A stretch of 64,000 nt of DNA, taken from positions 434,001 to 498,000 of the forward strand of contig CAVQJU010000008.1 of assembly GCA_963712905.1 (NCBI GenBank), read 5' to 3'. The notes under the pieces are model-generated. The model did no database searches and was not told where the DNA came from. It saw only the letters and a program-made list of their open reading frames with translations. The translations under genes were made by a program, and so were the position numbers. The stretch comes from CAVQJU01 sp963712905. GTDB lineage: Bacteria > Acidobacteriota > Vicinamibacteria > Vicinamibacterales > CAVVIG01. Shown one piece after another: positions 36,647-44,721 of this stretch (the stretch's first letter is position 1; each line of letters opens with the position of its first letter).

Positions 36647-37579
36647 GTGGCCTCTTACCTCGTGACCGGTGGCGCCGGCTTCATCGGCTCGCACCTCGCG
36701 GAAGAGCTCCTGCGCCGCGGGCATCGCGTCCGCGTGGCCGACAGTCTGATCACGGGCAAACGCGCAAACCTCGCCTGCATCGCGGCCGCCGAGTTCATCG
36801 AAGGCGATCTGGCCGACGCTGACGTGGCGGCCAAGGCGGCGGCGGGCATGGACTACGTGCTCCATCAGGCGGCCATTCCCTCCGTGCCGCGGTCCGTGGA
36901 CGACCCGGCGACCACGAACCGGGCGAACATCACCGCGACGCTGAACGTCCTGGTCGCCGCCCGCGCTGCCGGCGTGAAACGGCTGGTTTATGCCGGCTCG
37001 TCCGCCGCGTACGGCGACACGCCGACGCTGCCCAAGCACGAGGAGATGCCCACGCGGCCGCTGTCGCCTTACGCGCTGCAGAAACTGGTGGGCGAGCAGT
37101 ATTGCCAGATGTTCACGCACCTGTACGGGTTTCCGACCGTGACGACGCGATACTTCAACGTGTTCGGGCCCCGGCAGGACCCGGGCTCGCCGTACTCCGG
37201 CGTGATCTCGCTCTTCGCCACGGCGCTGCTCAGCGGCCAGACGCCGATCATTCACGGCGACGGCGAACAGACGCGCGACTTCACCTACATCGCGAACGTC
37301 GTGGACGGCGTGCTGCGGGCGTGCGAGGCGCCGAACGTCGCGGGCGCGGTGATCAACATAGCGACCGGTCAGCGCACGTCGCTGAACCAGTTGCTGCGCG
37401 TTCTCAACGGCCTCGTCAAGGTGGATGTGCGCCCCGTCTATAAGGAAACCCGCGTCGGAGACGTGCGCGACTCGCAGGCGGATATCTCGAAAGCGAAGGC
37501 GCTGCTCGGGTACGAACCGATCGTGTCGCTCGAGGAGGGCCTCCGGCATACGCTCGACTGGTGCCGCGCGTCAAAGTAG
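36647..37579 (+). CDS. NAD-dependent nucleotide-sugar epimerase (GalE/extended SDR type)
   Basis: 310 residues from GTG 36647. TGGAGFIGSHLAEELL is the Rossmann GxxGxxG motif, YAGSSAAYGDTPTLPKHEE gives the catalytic serine region, and SPYALQKLVGE the YxxxK pair. RYFNVFGPRQDPGSPYSGVI is the standard sugar-nucleotide epimerase segment. It probably interconverts UDP-GlcNAc/GalNAc or UDP-glucose/galactose, supplying the surface glycan enzymes. The TAG stop is the TAG of a REP-like GTAG foot. Confidence 0.88.
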   Translation: MASYLVTGGAGFIGSHLAEELLRRGHRVRVADSLITGKRANLACIAAAEFIEGDLADADVAAKAAAGMDYVLHQAAIPSVPRSVDDPATTNRANITATLNVLVAARAAGVKRLVYAGSSAAYGDTPTLPKHEEMPTRPLSPYALQKLVGEQYCQMFTHLYGFPTVTTRYFNVFGPRQDPGSPYSGVISLFATALLSGQTPIIHGDGEQTRDFTYIANVVDGVLRACEAPNVAGAVINIATGQRTSLNQLLRVLNGLVKVDVRPVYKETRVGDVRDSQADISKAKALLGYEPIVSLEEGLRHTLDWCRASK

Positions 37580-37629
37580 CGCGGGCCTTTCAGGCCCGCG
37601 ATCAGGCGGCCCTGAAAGGGCCGCCCTAC
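37576..37629. repeat. REP-like double palindrome with GTAG/CTAC feet, copy 4
   Basis: GTAGCGCGGGCCTTTCAGGC and GGCGGCCCTGAAAGGGCCGC form two hairpins back to back, closing at CTAC (37626-37629). The stop codons of both convergent genes touch or lie in it, so it may also work as a bidirectional terminator. Confidence 0.65.
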
Positions 37630-38918
37630 GAAACGACGTCGAGCAGCTCCGACAGAAACGCCGCGTGGTCCCACGCGTCGATGTAAATCGACAATCCAAG
37701 CCGGACGACAACCAGGCGGCGGGACGGGATGACCGTGAGCACCTGCGCCTCGTGTCCGACAGCAAAGAAGGCGTCGCGCGGCAGGCGGGCGGCCGCTGCT
37801 GTCCCCCCGCCGAGCTCGGGCTTGAGCCCCAGCCACCAATGCGCGCCGTAGATCCCGCCGGGCGATTGGGGCGTGGGCGTCGTGCTGAATGACACCCATC
37901 CCTCCGGAAGAAGACGCTGTCCCTCCCAGACACCGTCTTGCAGGTAGAGCTGCCCGAAACGGGCCCAGTCGCGAGCCGTCGCGAGCATGAACGACGACGC
38001 GACGAAGGTGCCCGAGGCGTCGGGCTCCATCAGCGCACTGTTCATGCCCAGTGGCGCAAACAGTGCGCGGCGGGGCCACGAGGAATAGTCCGAGTTGCCG
38101 ACGCTGCGGCGGACGATGGCCGACAGGATGTTGGTCGTGCCGCTCGAGTAGCTCCACTCCGTGCCCGGCGGACTGATCAACGAGCGGCTCGCCGCGTACG
38201 CGGCCGCATCGTCCTGGTTGAAGAGCATCTCGATCACGTCCGAGGTCAGGTTCGTGTATTCCTCTGAAAATCCGAGCCCGCTCCGCATCCGCAACAGATC
38301 TTCCAGCGCGATCGCGGCGCGGGGATCCGGATGGCGCCAGGCCGGTAGCAGTTCGATGTCCCGGAGGGAGAGGCGGCCCTCGCCGACCAGCACGCCCACG
38401 AGGGCGCCGAGCACGCTCTTGGCCATCGACCATCCGGAAAACCGCGTCGCTTCGCCAAAACCCGGGGCGTAGCGCTCGGCGACGATCCGTCCGTCCTGCA
38501 CGACCAGAATCGCGCGCGTGCGGCGCAGGCGCCTGCGATTGGGCTCGAGAAACGCCGAGGCCACGATCCGTTCGAGGGCGGGAGACGCGGGCGCCATCTG
38601 CCATGCGGCTGGCGGGGTCGTGACGTCGGCGTTGCCTCTGAAGACGGCGGTCCGGGGAGGAAATCCCGCGAGCGACGCCGTGACGCTACGCGCCGAGTGG
38701 TCCACGCGCCATCGGAAAAGCCGCATGAGCCGGTAGCTGTCGGCGGAGACCTCCTCCAGGCTGCCCGGGTCGACGGTACGGCCGCTGCCAAACACGACAG
38801 AGCAGAGCACTCTGGCCTTATAGGCCGCGCCGATGGCCGCCACCCTGCGCAGGCGGGGGAACAGCCACCATGCGGCGGCGAGAAGAAGAATCAGCAGAAG
38901 GGCCAGCGGGAGCGTCAT
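37626..38918 (-). CDS. Serine hydrolase of the class C beta-lactamase/esterase family
   Basis: 430 residues with an N-terminal TM anchor (LALLLILLLAAAWWLFP). FSGWSMAKSVLGALVG contains the SxxK nucleophile motif, WSYSSGTTNIL the Tyr motif (Y-S-S, where N is often third), and FAVGHEAQVLTVIP the region of the third motif. Length and sequence resemble 6-aminohexanoate-dimer hydrolase-type esterases rather than true beta-lactamases, since no clear KTG is present. It is probably a membrane-tethered periplasmic hydrolase. Its substrate is unknown. Confidence 0.8.
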   Translation of the reverse strand: MTLPLALLLILLLAAAWWLFPRLRRVAAIGAAYKARVLCSVVFGSGRTVDPGSLEEVSADSYRLMRLFRWRVDHSARSVTASLAGFPPRTAVFRGNADVTTPPAAWQMAPASPALERIVASAFLEPNRRRLRRTRAILVVQDGRIVAERYAPGFGEATRFSGWSMAKSVLGALVGVLVGEGRLSLRDIELLPAWRHPDPRAAIALEDLLRMRSGLGFSEEYTNLTSDVIEMLFNQDDAAAYAASRSLISPPGTEWSYSSGTTNILSAIVRRSVGNSDYSSWPRRALFAPLGMNSALMEPDASGTFVASSFMLATARDWARFGQLYLQDGVWEGQRLLPEGWVSFSTTPTPQSPGGIYGAHWWLGLKPELGGGTAAAARLPRDAFFAVGHEAQVLTVIPSRRLVVVRLGLSIYIDAWDHAAFLSELLDVVS

Positions 38919-39022
38919 GAGGGCCGAGGAACGGCCCGTGAAGTGTAGCGCGGCGGCCGTGTTGACTCACCGTCAGCTCGGTTCATAATGGCTCGTCTTC
39001 GAACCACTGGAGGGATCGCCTG

Positions 39023-40538
39023 ATGAACCTGAAACTCAGCGCTCTGCTTGGAATCCTCGGCTCGCTGGTGCTCGCCGCATCGGCGTCAGCTGCTTCGGGC
39101 GGTACGTGTGAGAGCCTGCGGTCGATGGCGATTCCGAACGTGACGATCGCGGCGGTCGACATCGTCGCGCCACCGGCGCCGTCGACGGGACGCGGCGGCG
39201 CGGCAGCCGCGGCACCCGCCGGGCCGGCCTTGCCCGAGTATTGCCGCGTGAAGCTGCTGCTGACGCCCACGTCCGACTCCCGGATCAACGCCGAGCTGTG
39301 GATGCCAACGACCACGTGGAACGGCCGATTCATGGCCGTCGGCAACGGCGGGTTCGGCGGGTCGATTCAGGGCTTCGCCGAGATGCAGAACGCGCTGCGC
39401 CTGGGCTATGCGACCTCCGGCAACGATACAGGGCACGACAACACGGTGGACGGACCCAACGGGATGTTTGCGCTCGGCCACCCCGAGAAGATCGTGGACT
39501 TCGCGTACCGCGCGATGCACGACATGACCGTTACGTCGAAGTCGATCATTCAGCAGTTCTACGGCCGGCCGCAGCAGTACCTGGTACTACAAAGGCTGTT
39601 CGACGGGCGGGCGCCAGGGCGCGATGAACGCCCAGCGGTACCCCGACGACTTCGACGGCATCATCGCCGGAGCCCTGGCCAACCGGCACATCCAGATGCA
39701 CACGGCGGGCGCCGCGCGCGGTGTCGAGCTGGCCCGGCATCCGGAGGGTCAGATTCCGCCGGCCACGGCGCTGATGGTGACGCAGGCCGTACTCAAGGCG
39801 TGCGATACGCTCAAGGAAGGCTTCCTGACGAACCCGCGGGCGTGCACCTTCGACGTCAGGAAGCTCGCCTGCGCGCCGGGCGCCGCCGCGTCGGAAGCGT
39901 GCCTGACACCGCCGCAGTTGAAGACGGTCGAAACGTTCTACGGCGGCCTGCACAACAGCAAGGGCGAACTGATCTTCTCGGGCCAGGCACTCGGCAATCC
40001 CCTGCCGGCCCTGCGAGCCAACATGCCCGAGCCCGGCGCCGGTAACGACACGGTTCGTATCTGGGCATTCCAAAACGACAAGTACGACTGGCACACATTC
40101 GACCTCGATCGCGACATGCCGATCATCAACAGCAAGATCGGATTCGTGGACGCCGTCGATCCGGACCTCAGCAAGTTCAAGGCGCACGGCGGGAAGCTCC
40201 TGCTGTATGCCGGCTGGGGCGACACGACGATCACGCCCGAGAATACGGTCCTCTACTACGACAACCTGAAGAAGAAGATGGGGCCGCAGGACGATTTCGT
40301 CCGGCTCTTCATGGTGCCCGGCATGGCGCACTGCCGCGGCGGCGACGGCCCGAACACGTTCGACTCGATCGGTGCGATGGAGACCTGGCGCGAAAAGGGC
40401 GTCACGCCGACGCAGTTGACCGGCTTCAACCCGCAGACGAGCCTGACGCGTCCGATCTGCTCCTATCCGCAGTACACGAAATACAAGGGCACCGGGAACA
40501 TCAAGGACGCCGCCAACTGGACGTGCGCGGCGCCGTAG
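39023..40538 (+). CDS. Tannase/feruloyl esterase family protein, one frame change
   Basis: A signal peptide (LSALLGILGSLVLAASASAA) opens the 504-residue reading. GNGGFGGSIQGFAEMQNALR and YATSGNDTGHDN are family signatures. At 39578-39581 CAGTACCTGG must lose one C to give YWYYKGCSTGGRQGAMNAQR; the nucleophile is the Ser of GCSTGGRQ. Downstream, YAGWGDTTITPENTVLYYDN (Asp) and MVPGMAHCRGGDGPNTFDS (His and the Cys pairing) complete the triad. It is a secreted esterase acting on plant phenolic esters. Both halves fit the family, so an insertion error is likely. The stop TAG is inside a REP-like GTAG. Confidence 0.8.
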
Positions 40539-40562
40539 CGTCCGCCTTCAGGCGGACGTCTA
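40535..40562. repeat. REP-like palindrome with GTAG foot, copy 5
   Basis: GTAG followed by CGTCCGCC-TTCA-GGCGGACG (arms 40539-40546 and 40551-40558). It sits between convergent genes and supplies the tannase stop codon. Confidence 0.6.
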
Positions 40563-42197
40563 TTCTGTCGGCAACAGCGCGTCGGCGCCGGCAATCCGCA
40601 GGGACGTTCCGGACACACCGTCTTTCACGAACAGGTCGCTGACGGCGACCTGGAGCGTCTCGCCCGGCTGGAGAATGCGCTCGATGAACTGGTGGCGCTC
40701 CTCGACCTTGCCGCTGCGATCCGTGTAGGTCGTCATGTACAACATGCGGCGGAACGCCACGCGCGGGTTGGTGTTCTTCAGCTGGAACGTCCAGTTGGCC
40801 GTGCGCGCAAAGCCGACGCTGAACACCGGATCGACGACCTGCAGATCGAGCGGCGGGTTGTAGGGTCGCGTCGGATCGTTCAGGACCGGCGGCCCGCCGT
40901 CCGGAGCGAACGGGCGCCGATGACCGAACATTTCCGGCGACTTTGTCGCGATGGCTCGAACCACGACGTCTCGGTCGGTGTAGAGCGACATCGCCGAGTA
41001 CTGGGTGGCGGCGAACGCCACCTGGTACGCGATGTTGATGCCGAGAAGCGCCGCAGCGGCCCGGCGCGAGCGCGGTGAATCGATCGCGGACCAGCAGTAC
41101 GCCGCGAACAGGAACGAGATGGGCGCCACCAGGTAGAACGCGTGGGCCTGCGGCGGCTCGATCACGAACCAGTAACTGAGATAGACGAGTCCCACACTGA
41201 ACGCCACGACCCACCGCAGCGCACGCCAGCCGGGAGACGCCAGCCGCGACCGGAACCACGACACCAGCATCCAGAACGGCTGAACGATGCCCGCGGCCCA
41301 GACGACCGCGAGCAGAGGCAGCATCCACAGGTGGTTCCGCACGAACAGCACGCGCCGGGCATCGTCTATTTCGATGAACCGGTTGATCTCGAGGCTCGAA
41401 AACGAGAACACGCGGGCGAGAGTCACCAGGATTTCCGCGGGCGACACCAGATGGACGTGGAGGTTCCGGAGCGTGCCGCCCGTCCCCCCAGCCGCGCCGT
41501 ACTGCAGCAGCGTCGGGACGAGTGCGAGGCCGGGGAGTGCGGCGCCGGCCGCGCACGCGAGCGCGTACGCTGCCAGCTTCCCCAGACCATCAGCCCGGCG
41601 GCTCAGCCATGCGACGCCGGCGTAGGGGAGCAGCAGGTACCACGACATGTGGATTTGCATGATCCACGTCGCGCCGGCGCCCATCGCCGCGAAGGCGAGC
41701 GGGACCGGGAGCACGCCCAGACGGATCGCCGGCAGGACTTCAAAGAAGCCGAGGAAGAACACGACAGCGCCGGCCAGTACGTAGGACGGGTTCGTGACGT
41801 GTGTCGAGAACTGAAGTGTCCAGGGTACGGTCATCACCCAGCCCCAGACGAGCCACCTGGGAACCGACGGCACGCGGCGCGAGATGTACCAGGCCAGCGC
41901 CGCGAGCGCCCCGAAGGACAGCAGGTTCAGGATGACGATCGGCGCCTCCGGCATCGCGGCGATCTTCAGCGGAGCGCCGACCAGCAGACCCTGGAGAGCG
42001 CCGGGAATCTCACTCTGCGTCCAGACGACGTCGGGACCGAAATACGGCCAGTGGCCGGTCGTGTAGTAGCGGAGGCCGATGAGGAAGATCTGGGATTCGT
42101 CCTCAGCGAAAAACCGCAGCGACAGGCCGAAATAGAGGCGGAAGGCAAAGAGCGCGAGCAGTGCCAGCGCGAAGATCCAGGAGCCCCGGCGCATCAT
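40560..42197 (-). CDS. Large polytopic membrane protein, GT-C glycosyltransferase-like
   Basis: 545 residues from the ATG at 42195-42197; an upstream in-frame ATG at 42338 adds a basic stretch that overlaps the preceding gene. The first TM helix (WIFALALLALFAFRLYFGLS) is followed by a loop with FAEDESQIFLIGLRYY, an acidic DE-type motif like those at the first periplasmic loop of GT-C enzymes, and about ten further TM segments. The C-terminal 130 residues form a soluble periplasmic beta-rich domain (VVDPVFSVGFARTANWTFQL). Function is inferred only from topology. It follows a small secreted-protein gene on the same strand by 13 bases. Confidence 0.55.
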   Translation of the reverse strand: MMRRGSWIFALALLALFAFRLYFGLSLRFFAEDESQIFLIGLRYYTTGHWPYFGPDVVWTQSEIPGALQGLLVGAPLKIAAMPEAPIVILNLLSFGALAALAWYISRRVPSVPRWLVWGWVMTVPWTLQFSTHVTNPSYVLAGAVVFFLGFFEVLPAIRLGVLPVPLAFAAMGAGATWIMQIHMSWYLLLPYAGVAWLSRRADGLGKLAAYALACAAGAALPGLALVPTLLQYGAAGGTGGTLRNLHVHLVSPAEILVTLARVFSFSSLEINRFIEIDDARRVLFVRNHLWMLPLLAVVWAAGIVQPFWMLVSWFRSRLASPGWRALRWVVAFSVGLVYLSYWFVIEPPQAHAFYLVAPISFLFAAYCWSAIDSPRSRRAAAALLGINIAYQVAFAATQYSAMSLYTDRDVVVRAIATKSPEMFGHRRPFAPDGGPPVLNDPTRPYNPPLDLQVVDPVFSVGFARTANWTFQLKNTNPRVAFRRMLYMTTYTDRSGKVEERHQFIERILQPGETLQVAVSDLFVKDGVSGTSLRIAGADALLPTE

Positions 42198-42210
42198 CGA
42201 GGGCTTGGGG

Positions 42211-42648
42211 CTAGCGCGACGGGCAATTGCCGGCGACCGGCCGCCAGCCTTCGACGTCGATGAAGGCCTGTTCGACATACGGGCCGCCGGCCGTGCCGAC
42301 GCCGCCCGAAGTACCAGGCGAAATACGCACGCCGCCACCGACGCTCACGCCGCCCGGGGCGTACTGACCTTTCTTCATCAGGCCGGTGATCCCGACCATC
42401 GACCCCTCGTGCGCCTTGATCTCCGACATCAGCTTCTTCGGCCCGTTCATGCGCAGGTGCATGCCTTCTTTGATCTCGAGGCTGCTCGGAGGGTCTTCGG
42501 TCCGCGGGCCGGCGGTGAACACCTGGCCTTTCGTGCACCCGGCCACGTACACGCGCACGGAGTCCTTGGGAACCGGCTTTTCTTCCTGGGCCCTCGGCAG
42601 GGCGCTCGCGGTGGCCACCGCAATGGCCAGAATGGCCGCGTTTCTCAT
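42211..42648 (-). CDS. Small secreted protein, OB-fold-like (uncharacterised)
   Basis: 145 residues from the ATG at 42646-42648. The signal peptide (AAILAIAVATASALPRAQ) is followed by VRVYVAGCTKGQVFTAGPR, a single cysteine, and HLRMNGPKKLMSEIKAHEGS leading into VGITGLMKKGQ, which resembles a small OB/beta-barrel fold. The C-terminus is glycine-rich. It probably folds in the periplasm. It shares a transcript with the membrane protein downstream (13-base gap) and follows the HhH gene by 39 bases. Confidence 0.5.
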   Translation of the reverse strand: MRNAAILAIAVATASALPRAQEEKPVPKDSVRVYVAGCTKGQVFTAGPRTEDPPSSLEIKEGMHLRMNGPKKLMSEIKAHEGSMVGITGLMKKGQYAPGGVSVGGGVRISPGTSGGVGTAGGPYVEQAFIDVEGWRPVAGNCPSR

Positions 42649-42687
42649 ACCGACCACTCTAGACGATACGGCGCGCGGATCCAACCG

Positions 42688-43011
42688 CTACTGCCTGGCG
42701 ATCACCAGGTCCTTGATCTTGTCGTAAGTGGCCGCAGGCACGATCTTCTTGCGGGTGAGATCGGTCTTGGCCTTGTACGGCCGGCCGGCGACGATCTTCT
42801 GTGCGTACGCCTCGCCGATGCCCGGGAGCGTCGCCAGCTGCTCCTTCGTCGCCGAATTGAGGTCCATCAGGGTCGTGGTGGCCTGCGACGCCGCTGCCGG
42901 TGCCTTGGGCTTGGCGGCCTTGGCGGGCGCCTGCGCCAACGCCAGACTGACGGTTGACGCGAGCACGACGGCCACGCCCACGAGTTTCCGAATACACGAT
43001 GCGTAGGTCAT
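42688..43011 (-). CDS. Secreted helix-hairpin-helix protein, ComEA-like, A
   Basis: 107 residues. A signal peptide (KLVGVAVVLASTVSLALAQA) and an Ala/Pro/Lys linker precede TTTLMDLNSATKEQLATLPG, the ComEA-type HhH motif opening, and IGEAYAQKIVAGRPYKAKTD. ComEA-type proteins bind double-stranded DNA at the cell surface during transformation uptake. A second HhH gene lies divergently 338 bases away. No ComEC or type IV pilus motor genes are in the window, so a role in uptake is only a possibility. Confidence 0.75.
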   Translation of the reverse strand: MTYASCIRKLVGVAVVLASTVSLALAQAPAKAAKPKAPAAASQATTTLMDLNSATKEQLATLPGIGEAYAQKIVAGRPYKAKTDLTRKKIVPAATYDKIKDLVIARQ

Positions 43012-43349
43012 AGAACCTCCCGTAACAAGTTTCCAGCGATTCTAGCGGCGCGCCGCAGCGAGCAGGCGTAAGGCTTTCGTCAGTGTTTCGTTAAAGCCGG
43101 CGTCGTTCGTCCGGTAACCAGAGGCGACAGTTCCAGCCCTCCACGACGCCGCACCAATACACGCCGGCAGGCACCGATCGTTAAGGCACGAACGCGCAGT
43201 GAGTTCCCGGCGCACGAACGTACGCGCCGCGCCGGTCCCGCGTTTGCCCTGCACCCGGGCGACCCTGGACCGGCAGTCACAACCGCCGGGCCCGACCTCC
43301 CACTCGGTGAGCGGCGACCGGCCAGGGTCAACCTTCAAAGGAGGATTGC
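43012..43349. other. 338-base intergenic region between divergent HhH genes
   Basis: No gene, tRNA or credible structured RNA was recognised. The plus-strand end carries a strong Shine-Dalgarno (AAAGGAGG, about 43336-43343) for the HhH gene at 43350. Promoters for both directions must lie here. A minus-strand reading frame spans most of it but has no recognisable content. Confidence 0.5.
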
Positions 43350-43688
43350 ATGTCTCGTCATCTGCTCCCGCTCGCCGTGCTCGTCGCCCTGCTCTCGACT
43401 CACGCCCAAGGGGCGGCGGCGCAGGCCCCGGACCGCGCCGCCAGGCCGGCCGCCACGGCCGTCGTCGTCAACCTGAACACCGCGTCGGCCTCCGATTTCG
43501 AGGCGCTGCCCGGCATCGGCGCCAAGACGGCGGCCCGGATCATCGAGTACCGCCTGAAGAACGGGCCGTTCAAGAAGATCGAAGAGCTGATGAACGTCCC
43601 CGGTATCGGCGAGAAGAACTTCCTGAAGCTCAAGCCGCAGCTCACCGTGGCGTCGGTCAGGGCCGAAGCCGGCACCGCCAGGCACTAG
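43350..43688 (+). CDS. Secreted helix-hairpin-helix protein, ComEA-like, B
   Basis: 112 residues starting at ATG 43350 after an AAAGGAGG Shine-Dalgarno. Signal peptide LLPLAVLVALLSTHAQGAAA. VVNLNTASASDFEALPGIGA followed by KTAARIIEYRLKNGPFKKIE and LMNVPGIGEKNFLKLKP gives a full (HhH)2 ComEA domain. The predicted role is DNA binding outside the membrane. The pseudopilin gene starts 16 bases later, which raises the possibility of a pilus-linked function. Confidence 0.8.
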   Translation: MSRHLLPLAVLVALLSTHAQGAAAQAPDRAARPAATAVVVNLNTASASDFEALPGIGAKTAARIIEYRLKNGPFKKIEELMNVPGIGEKNFLKLKPQLTVASVRAEAGTARH

Positions 43689-43703
43689 CACGCGGACGCA
43701 TCG

Positions 43704-44294
43704 ATGGGCCTTCGAGCAACAGCCGGATACTCGATGGTGGAGCTCGCCGTGGTGCTTGGCTTCGCAGCCACGGCCACGGCGACCGCTCTCCCGCGCATGC
43801 TCACCCGTCTGGAGGAGGCGCGCGTCGCTGGTGCGGCGCGCTACCTCGCCGCACGTTTCTACGACACGCGCATTGAAGCCATCACGCACGCGACGGAGGT
43901 CGCGATGCGGTTCATCCCCACGAACGCCGGTTTCATCTTCGCGGTCTTCGTCGACGGCAACGGCAACGGCGTCCTGGCCCGCGACATCGCAAACAACGTC
44001 GACCGTCAGCTCCACTCGCCGGAGCTGCTGTCCGGCCAGTTCAGCGGCGTGGACTTCGGGACGCTGCCGGGCTTGCCGGCGATCGACGCGGGCAGCCCGG
44101 CGCCCGGCGACGATCCGATCCGGTTCGGTGCCGGCAACATGGTGAGCTTCAGCGCGCTCGGCACGTCCTCGACCGGGACGCTGTACATCAGGAGCCGCGG
44201 CGATGCCCAGTACGCCATCCGCCTCGTCGGCGCGACCGCTCGCGTCCGGACGTACCGGTTCGATTCGCGCTCGCGAGAGTGGCGGCCCGTATGA
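43704..44294 (+). CDS. Type IV pilin/type II secretion pseudopilin-like protein (GspH-type)
   Basis: 196 residues. The prepilin peptidase site is at A-G-Y-S-M-V-E-L (cleavage after Gly8; Glu+5 present), followed by a hydrophobic helix (LAVVLGFAATATATALPRM). A long alpha stretch (EEARVAGAARYLAARFYDTR) and a beta-rich C-terminal domain match minor pseudopilins. It overlaps the PilZ gene by four bases (ATGA). Assembly and secretion ATPases are not in the window, so the machine it joins is unknown. Confidence 0.75.
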   Translation: MGLRATAGYSMVELAVVLGFAATATATALPRMLTRLEEARVAGAARYLAARFYDTRIEAITHATEVAMRFIPTNAGFIFAVFVDGNGNGVLARDIANNVDRQLHSPELLSGQFSGVDFGTLPGLPAIDAGSPAPGDDPIRFGAGNMVSFSALGTSSTGTLYIRSRGDAQYAIRLVGATARVRTYRFDSRSREWRPV

Positions 44295-44689
44295 CGCTGC
44301 CGCAGATTGAACGGCGTCTCGCGCGGCGCCGGCAATCGGTCGCCGAGCACGGCATCGTCTCGGCGAGGGTGCGGCCCGGGATCGACGCCTCGGTCGTCGA
44401 CGTGTCGGCCGCGGGCGCCCTCATCGAGACGAGCCACCGGCTGCTCCCTGGGAGTTCCGTCGAGATTTGCTTCGACCCGGACAAACGGCGGCCGTCGGTC
44501 CGCGGCAGAGTCGTTCGATGCGCGGTCGCGCAACTCGGTCCGGACCAGGTGTGCTATCGCGGAGCGATCCTGTTCGATCAGCGCCTCCCCTGGATTGCCG
44601 ACGACCTCGGTCATGGGTATTCGCTTCCCGGTCACGAAAGGCGTCTGCAGCGGGGCAGGCGGGCACCTGCTACCCGGGCCGCGATGTGA
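44291..44689 (+). CDS. PilZ-domain protein
   Basis: 132 residues from ATG 44291. ARVRPGIDASVVDVSAAGAL is a PilZ pattern with the RxxxR-like basic residues followed by (D/N)xSxxG. PilZ domains bind cyclic di-GMP and control motility, pili or exopolysaccharide. The C-terminal tail is arginine-rich (HERRLQRGRRAPATRAAM). It is translationally coupled to the pseudopilin gene; together they suggest c-di-GMP control of a pilus-like system. Confidence 0.65.
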   Translation: MTLPQIERRLARRRQSVAEHGIVSARVRPGIDASVVDVSAAGALIETSHRLLPGSSVEICFDPDKRRPSVRGRVVRCAVAQLGPDQVCYRGAILFDQRLPWIADDLGHGYSLPGHERRLQRGRRAPATRAAM

Positions 44690-44721
44690 GGCAGTTCTTC
44701 AAGAGCCAGATTCGAGGATTT

